A DNA stretch of 38,816 nucleotides from Weissella muntiaci (GTDB lineage: Bacteria; Bacillota; Bacilli; Lactobacillales; Lactobacillaceae), in assembly GCF_008107635.1 (NCBI RefSeq), contig NZ_SDGZ01000018.1:1-38816 (forward strand). Direction: 5' to 3'. Shown here piece after piece: positions 33,078 through 38,816 of the stretch (position 1 is its first letter; the number at the start of each line of letters is the position of its first letter). The notes under the pieces are model-generated. The model saw nothing but the letters and a program-made list of their open reading frames with translations. It was not told the origin of the DNA and searched no databases. A program made the position numbers and the translations under genes.

Positions 33078-35144
33078 ATGGACAAGAAGCCACAAGGCAG
33101 TAACAATTTTGTTCGTAATAGTTTGTTCTATGTAATTGTCATCCTAGGAATTTTAGGTTTGATTTATTGGGTAGCAGGGCCTTCACAAGGAACTACTACT
33201 GAAAATATTTCAACTTCAAAGTTCTTGACAGTATTACAGGACAAGAAGGTTAAGAACTTTACAATCAAGCCTGGTGCTGGTGTTTATGAAGTGAGCGGTG
33301 AGTATCGCACTGCGAAAAAGTCAAATACTAAAACCGACTCAGGGATCCTTGGTTTTGCTAGCCAAGGTTCAACAAGTAAGGTCAGCCATTTTACAACAAA
33401 AGTAATCGCATCTGATCCGATTTTGAACAAGATTGGGGATTCTGCAAGTAAGACTAGTACAGATATGAAGACACAACAGCAAGACTCTGATGTCTTGAGT
33501 AACATTTTGGTAACTGTAATACCAATGTTGTTGATCTTCGGTGTTCTGTATTTTATGATGAATGGAATGTCACAAGGCGGTCAAGGTGGTCGTGGCGGTG
33601 GCGTAATGGGCTTTGGAAAGTCAAAGGCCAAGCCTGCCGATCCATCAAGCAACAAGATTCGCTTCCAAGATGTAGCTGGAGCCGAAGAAGAGAAACAAGA
33701 ACTTGTTGAAGTTGTTGAATTTTTGAAGGATCCTAAGAAGTTCACAAAGCTTGGGGCACGAATTCCATCAGGTGTACTACTTGAGGGCCCTCCTGGAACT
33801 GGTAAGACATTATTGGCTAAGTCAGTTGCCGGTGAAGCCGGTGTACCATTCTTCTCAATTTCTGGTTCTGATTTCGTTGAAATGTTTGTCGGAGTTGGAG
33901 CAAGTCGTGTTCGTGATTTGTTCGAAAACGCTAAAAAAGCTGCTCCATCAATCATCTTTATTGATGAAATTGATGCTGTTGGTCGTCAACGTGGCGCCGG
34001 CATGGGCGGTGGAAATGACGAACGTGAGCAAACTTTGAATCAGATGTTGATTGAGATGGACGGGTTTGAAGGCAATGAGGGTGTTATCGTAATTGCCGCA
34101 ACAAACCGTTCAGATGTGCTTGATCCGGCCTTGCTTCGTCCGGGACGTTTTGACCGTAAGATTTTGGTTGGTCGTCCAGACGTAAAGGGACGTGAGGCAA
34201 TCTTGAAGGTTCATTCAAAGAATAAGCCACTTGATTCTGATGTTGATTTGAAGGAAATTGCTAAGCAAACACCTGGTTTTGTGGGTGCTGACTTGGCAAA
34301 CTTGTTGAACGAAGCTGCTTTGATGGCCGCTCGACAAGGTAAGAACACTATCACAGCAGAAGATGTTGATGAAGCAGAGGATCGTGTCATTGCTGGTCCA
34401 GCAAAGAAGGATCGCGTTGTTTCTGAGAAGGAACGTAAGACAGTTGCTTATCACGAAGCAGGTCATGCGATTGTTGGTTTGGTACTGAACGATGCACGTG
34501 TCGTCCACAAGGTTACAATTGTGCCACGTGGTCGCGCCGGCGGATATGCAATTATGTTGCCACGTGAGGATCAAATGTTGATGTCTAAAAACGACGCCAT
34601 GGACCAAATTGCTGGTTTGATGGGTGGTCGTGCAGCTGAAGAGGTTATCTATAGCCAAAAGTCTTCAGGAGCATCAAATGATTTCGAACAAGCAACTGGT
34701 ATTGCTCGTTCAATGGTGACGCAGTATGGAATGTCTGATAAGTTGGGAATGGTGCAACTTGAGGGTGGTGGACAACCATTCCTTGGCCGTTCGTATGGTG
34801 ATTCACCAAACTATTCAGAAGCAACTGCTCGCTTGATCGATGAAGAAGTACGTCGCATTACAAATGAAGGTTACGCAAAAGCTCATGATATCATCGTACA
34901 GTATGCCGATGCACATGAAGCGATTGCACAAGCCTTGTTGAAGTACGAGACTTTGGACGAAAAGGCAATCTTGTCATTGTTTAAGACTGGTAAAATGCCA
35001 AATGATATTGACGAGGACGAAGATGTTCGTCCAATGTCTTATGATGAAGCTAAGACAGCAGTTCAACACAAGGATGCAGATACGTCTAACGTTGACGAGG
35101 GTGGCGAGACAATCACTCCCGAAGACGACAATTCAATTGAATAG
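33078..35144 (+). CDS. ftsH: ATP-dependent zinc metalloprotease FtsH
   Basis: FtsH is a membrane-anchored hexameric AAA+ protease that degrades misfolded membrane proteins and regulators. The product is 688 residues. There are two N-terminal membrane helices (about 13-33 and 137-157) with an extracellular region between them, then a Gly-rich linker. The AAA module has Walker A GPPGTGKT (237-244), Walker B FIDEID and the second region of homology RPGRFDR. The protease has the zinc motif HEAGH (459-463). The C-terminal tail is acidic. GGGAGG precedes ATG 33078. It lies 44 nt after hpt with a dyad between them. Confidence 0.97.
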   Translation: MDKKPQGSNNFVRNSLFYVIVILGILGLIYWVAGPSQGTTTENISTSKFLTVLQDKKVKNFTIKPGAGVYEVSGEYRTAKKSNTKTDSGILGFASQGSTSKVSHFTTKVIASDPILNKIGDSASKTSTDMKTQQQDSDVLSNILVTVIPMLLIFGVLYFMMNGMSQGGQGGRGGGVMGFGKSKAKPADPSSNKIRFQDVAGAEEEKQELVEVVEFLKDPKKFTKLGARIPSGVLLEGPPGTGKTLLAKSVAGEAGVPFFSISGSDFVEMFVGVGASRVRDLFENAKKAAPSIIFIDEIDAVGRQRGAGMGGGNDEREQTLNQMLIEMDGFEGNEGVIVIAATNRSDVLDPALLRPGRFDRKILVGRPDVKGREAILKVHSKNKPLDSDVDLKEIAKQTPGFVGADLANLLNEAALMAARQGKNTITAEDVDEAEDRVIAGPAKKDRVVSEKERKTVAYHEAGHAIVGLVLNDARVVHKVTIVPRGRAGGYAIMLPREDQMLMSKNDAMDQIAGLMGGRAAEEVIYSQKSSGASNDFEQATGIARSMVTQYGMSDKLGMVQLEGGGQPFLGRSYGDSPNYSEATARLIDEEVRRITNEGYAKAHDIIVQYADAHEAIAQALLKYETLDEKAILSLFKTGKMPNDIDEDEDVRPMSYDEAKTAVQHKDADTSNVDEGGETITPEDDNSIE

Positions 35145-35151
35145 TTGATTT

Positions 35152-35199
35152 AAAACTACGTTATCTTCAAGCCTAGCTTGTCGATGACGTAGTTTTTGT
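35152..35199 (+). terminator. Terminator after ftsH
   Basis: AAAACTACGTTATC (35152-35165) pairs with GATGACGTAGTTTT (35183-35196) with one G-U pair, followed by TTTG. An inner CAAGC/GCTTG pair lengthens the stem. Confidence 0.87.
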
Positions 35200-35294
35200 T
35201 TAAGGATTTTGCGGACTAACGCCAACATATGGCAGTCGAATGATTGAACATGGTAAGATAGATAAAATTAGAAGATACGAATCGAGGAAATAAA

Positions 35295-36188
35295 ATGACT
35301 GATAAGTTGATTCGCGTAACGACGATGGACGGCAATTTCAGAGCAATTGCTGTGGATGCTACTGTAATGATGCAAGAGGCAGCAAAGTTTCACGATGCCA
35401 CACCACTTGGCGTTGAAATCTTGGGGCGCGCTTTAATTGGCTCACTATTGGTGTCTAATGCGGTGCTTAAAGGTGAAGAGCGGCTAGCTGTGTCAATTGA
35501 TGGTAATGGGCCTGCAGGTAAGATCGTGGTTGAAGCCAGTGCAACTGGAGCAGTTCGGGGTTATGTAAGTAATCCGCAGGTTGAATTGCCACTGCTTGAG
35601 AATGGTCAGGTCGATGTTGCGGGCGCTGTAGGAACGGATGGTTTTCTGAGTGTCACTAAGGAAATTGATTTTGGGGAACCATTTACTGGATCGGTACAAT
35701 TAATTACCGGACAAATTGCTGATGATTTCACCTATTATATGGCGAAGTCGGAGCAAATTCCTTCAGCCGTTGCTGTATCTGTTAAAGTAGACGCAGACAG
35801 CCAAGTTTTGGCGGCTGGTGGCTTCATTATTTCAGCTTTACCGGACGCAACAGATGAAGCAATTAAAGCACTTGAAGAGAAACTAGCAAGTTTCCCAAAT
35901 ATCTCAGTACAATTGTTGGACGGCTTTACACCTTACGACGTACTGGAAAAGGTTTTTGGTCATGAGACGATTAAGCTACTTTCGGAGACCGATGTTGCGC
36001 TATTTCCAGCCATGACGAAACATGAATACGGACGCATGCTTGGAACTTTACCAGTCGAACAACTCCAAGAAATGCTCCGGGATGATCATGGTATAAATAT
36101 CGTTGATCGATTTACTGGGCGTGAAATTGACTTTAACGAGGCTGAATTGGCGTCAATTATTGAAGTGAAGCAAGCCGAAGCAGAATAA
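35295..36188 (+). CDS. hslO: Hsp33 family chaperone lacking all redox-switch cysteines
   Basis: Hsp33 is normally a holdase activated by oxidation of four zinc-binding cysteines. The product is 297 residues and aligns along the whole family: LIRVTTMDGNFRAIAVDAT at the start, AVSIDGNGPAGKIVVEA, GYVSNPQVELP, and a C-terminal region of normal length. The CxC site reads FPAM (the positions of the cysteines are Pro238 and Met240), and the CxxC site reads DRFT (Asp271 and Thr274). There is no cysteine anywhere in the protein. The zinc redox switch is therefore absent, so any chaperone activity must be controlled otherwise. AGGAAA precedes ATG 35295. It sits between ftsH and lysS as in Firmicutes, without the dus gene often found next to lysS. 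Confidence 0.92.
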   Translation: MTDKLIRVTTMDGNFRAIAVDATVMMQEAAKFHDATPLGVEILGRALIGSLLVSNAVLKGEERLAVSIDGNGPAGKIVVEASATGAVRGYVSNPQVELPLLENGQVDVAGAVGTDGFLSVTKEIDFGEPFTGSVQLITGQIADDFTYYMAKSEQIPSAVAVSVKVDADSQVLAAGGFIISALPDATDEAIKALEEKLASFPNISVQLLDGFTPYDVLEKVFGHETIKLLSETDVALFPAMTKHEYGRMLGTLPVEQLQEMLRDDHGINIVDRFTGREIDFNEAELASIIEVKQAEAE

Positions 36189-36225
36189 CACTTGCAAATT
36201 AATAAGCATCTTGGCAAACTAGTCT

Positions 36226-38433
<2,208 letters not shown>

Positions 38434-38438
38434 GAAAT

Positions 38439-38478
38439 AAAAAGGTTGCAACGGAGTAAGTCTGTTGTAACCTTTTTT
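38439..38478 (+). terminator. Terminator after lysS
   Basis: AAAAAGGTTGCAACGGA pairs with TCTGTTGTAACCTTTTT with a G-U pair, around GTAAG, with a T-run at the end. It isolates lysS from the rRNA promoters. Confidence 0.9.
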
Positions 38479-38516
38479 ATTTGTAAAAAATTACTGAATT
38501 TAAATGAGAAAAAGTC

Positions 38517-38545
38517 TTGACGGATATCAATGAAATATGTAATAT
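38517..38545 (+). promoter_or_regulatory. rRNA operon promoter P1
   Basis: TTGACG (38517-38522), 17-nt spacer, TAATAT (38540-38545). It is the first of two tandem promoters ahead of an rRNA-type leader at the right end of the window. The rRNA genes themselves lie outside. Confidence 0.75.
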
Positions 38546-38615
38546 AGATTAAGTTGTCAGATGCAAATGCATGGGTGACAGATATTATCAAAACAGGCTT
38601 TGTTAAACGAAAGTG

Positions 38616-38644
38616 TTGACAAGATAGTTTGATTGAGATATTAT
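38616..38644 (+). promoter_or_regulatory. rRNA operon promoter P2
   Basis: TTGACA (38616-38621) is a perfect -35, separated by 17 nt from TATTAT (38639-38644). A nested dyad lies between P1 and P2: TGTCA/TGACA (38555-38559, 38576-38580) enclosing ATGCA/TGCAT (38561-38565, 38568-38572). Tandem P1/P2 promoters are typical for rRNA operons. Confidence 0.85.
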
Positions 38645-38651
38645 ATAAAAG

Positions 38652-38816
38652 TTGTCGAAAGGCAATTGTAGATCATTGAAAACTGAATAACGTTTCGATG
38701 TAACAAATGTGTAGGGTCATCAAGTTTACTTGATGCAAAAACATTTGCGAAGTCAATTCGCTAATAAATTCGTTTAACATTGGTTAAACGCAACAAAAAA
38801 AGATTGAGTTATTCAA
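38652..38816 (+). other. Leader of the next rRNA operon
   Basis: This is the transcribed leader before a 16S gene that lies beyond the window. It contains a boxA-like antitermination segment GATCATTGAAAACTGAATA (38671-38689) and two perfect hairpins: CATCAAG/CTTGATG (near 38719-38736) and CGTTTAAC/GTTAAACG (38772-38791). Part of the boxA-like region is complementary to the 23S-5S spacer at 110-119. The assignment as rRNA leader comes from the promoters and these signals, not from rRNA sequence itself. Confidence 0.75.

Noticed and set aside
34215-34658. 147-codon minus-strand frame inside ftsH
   Set aside because: Antisense to the conserved FtsH protease region; rich in Cys/His/Thr as expected for a shadow; no own promoter seen.

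Overview
The window looks like an origin-proximal housekeeping segment of a low-GC Gram-positive chromosome of the Lactobacillales, most likely a Leuconostoc/Weissella-type member. This rests on gene content, gene order, AGGAGG-type ribosome binding sites, AT-rich promoters and the protein sequences. No reference comparison could be run, so the genus is an inference. The gene order metG..tatD-rnmV-rsmA..veg and pth-mfd-yabM-rqcP-divIC-tilS-hpt-ftsH-hslO-lysS is the classic Firmicute arrangement near oriC. The window starts in the 3' end of a 23S rRNA gene and ends in the tandem promoters and leader of another rRNA operon, so it spans the interval between two rRNA operons.

Layout. 1-390: 23S 3' end, 5S rRNA, tRNA-Gly(UCC), terminator. 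440-9050: metG, recQ, a CPA1 Na+/H+ antiporter, then tatD-rnmV-rsmA (rnmV encodes the nuclease that matures the 5S RNA seen at the left end). 9108-12358: two tandem CNNM/CorC-type membrane proteins, then convergent veg. 12385-13895: dCMP deaminase plus thymidylate synthase (dCMP to dUMP to dTMP). 14108-19258: a cell-envelope block with two tandem LytR-CpsA-Psr proteins, a PspC protein divergent from a PadR-HAAS operon whose third gene is cut to a stub, and undecaprenyl-diphosphatase. 19327-24519: accessory regulators, comprising a WYL/YafY regulator divergent from a broken effector-binding gene, a CBS-domain protein, and a TetR regulator divergent from a YhgE/Pip membrane protein. 24757-38433: pth-mfd-flippase-rqcP, divIC, tilS, hpt, ftsH, hslO, lysS. 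38439-38816: terminator, rRNA P1 and P2 promoters, rRNA leader.

Most notable points. (1) lysS encodes a 716-residue protein: a complete class II lysyl-tRNA synthetase followed in frame by an HD-type metal phosphohydrolase domain with its H, HD and D residues intact. I do not know this as a standard synthetase architecture. (2) hslO encodes an Hsp33 with no cysteine at all; all four residues of the redox zinc switch are replaced. The MetRS also lacks its zinc-knuckle cysteines. (3) There are two decaying genes: a DUF4097-like stub in the PadR operon, and an effector-binding gene with one nonsense codon and one frameshift beside an intact regulator and a perfect operator-like palindrome. (4) Several leaders carry unexplained secondary structure (veg, metG, ftsH).

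I found no insertion sequence, prophage, CRISPR array or defence island. The novelty is at the level of protein architecture and regulation rather than a new multi-gene system.
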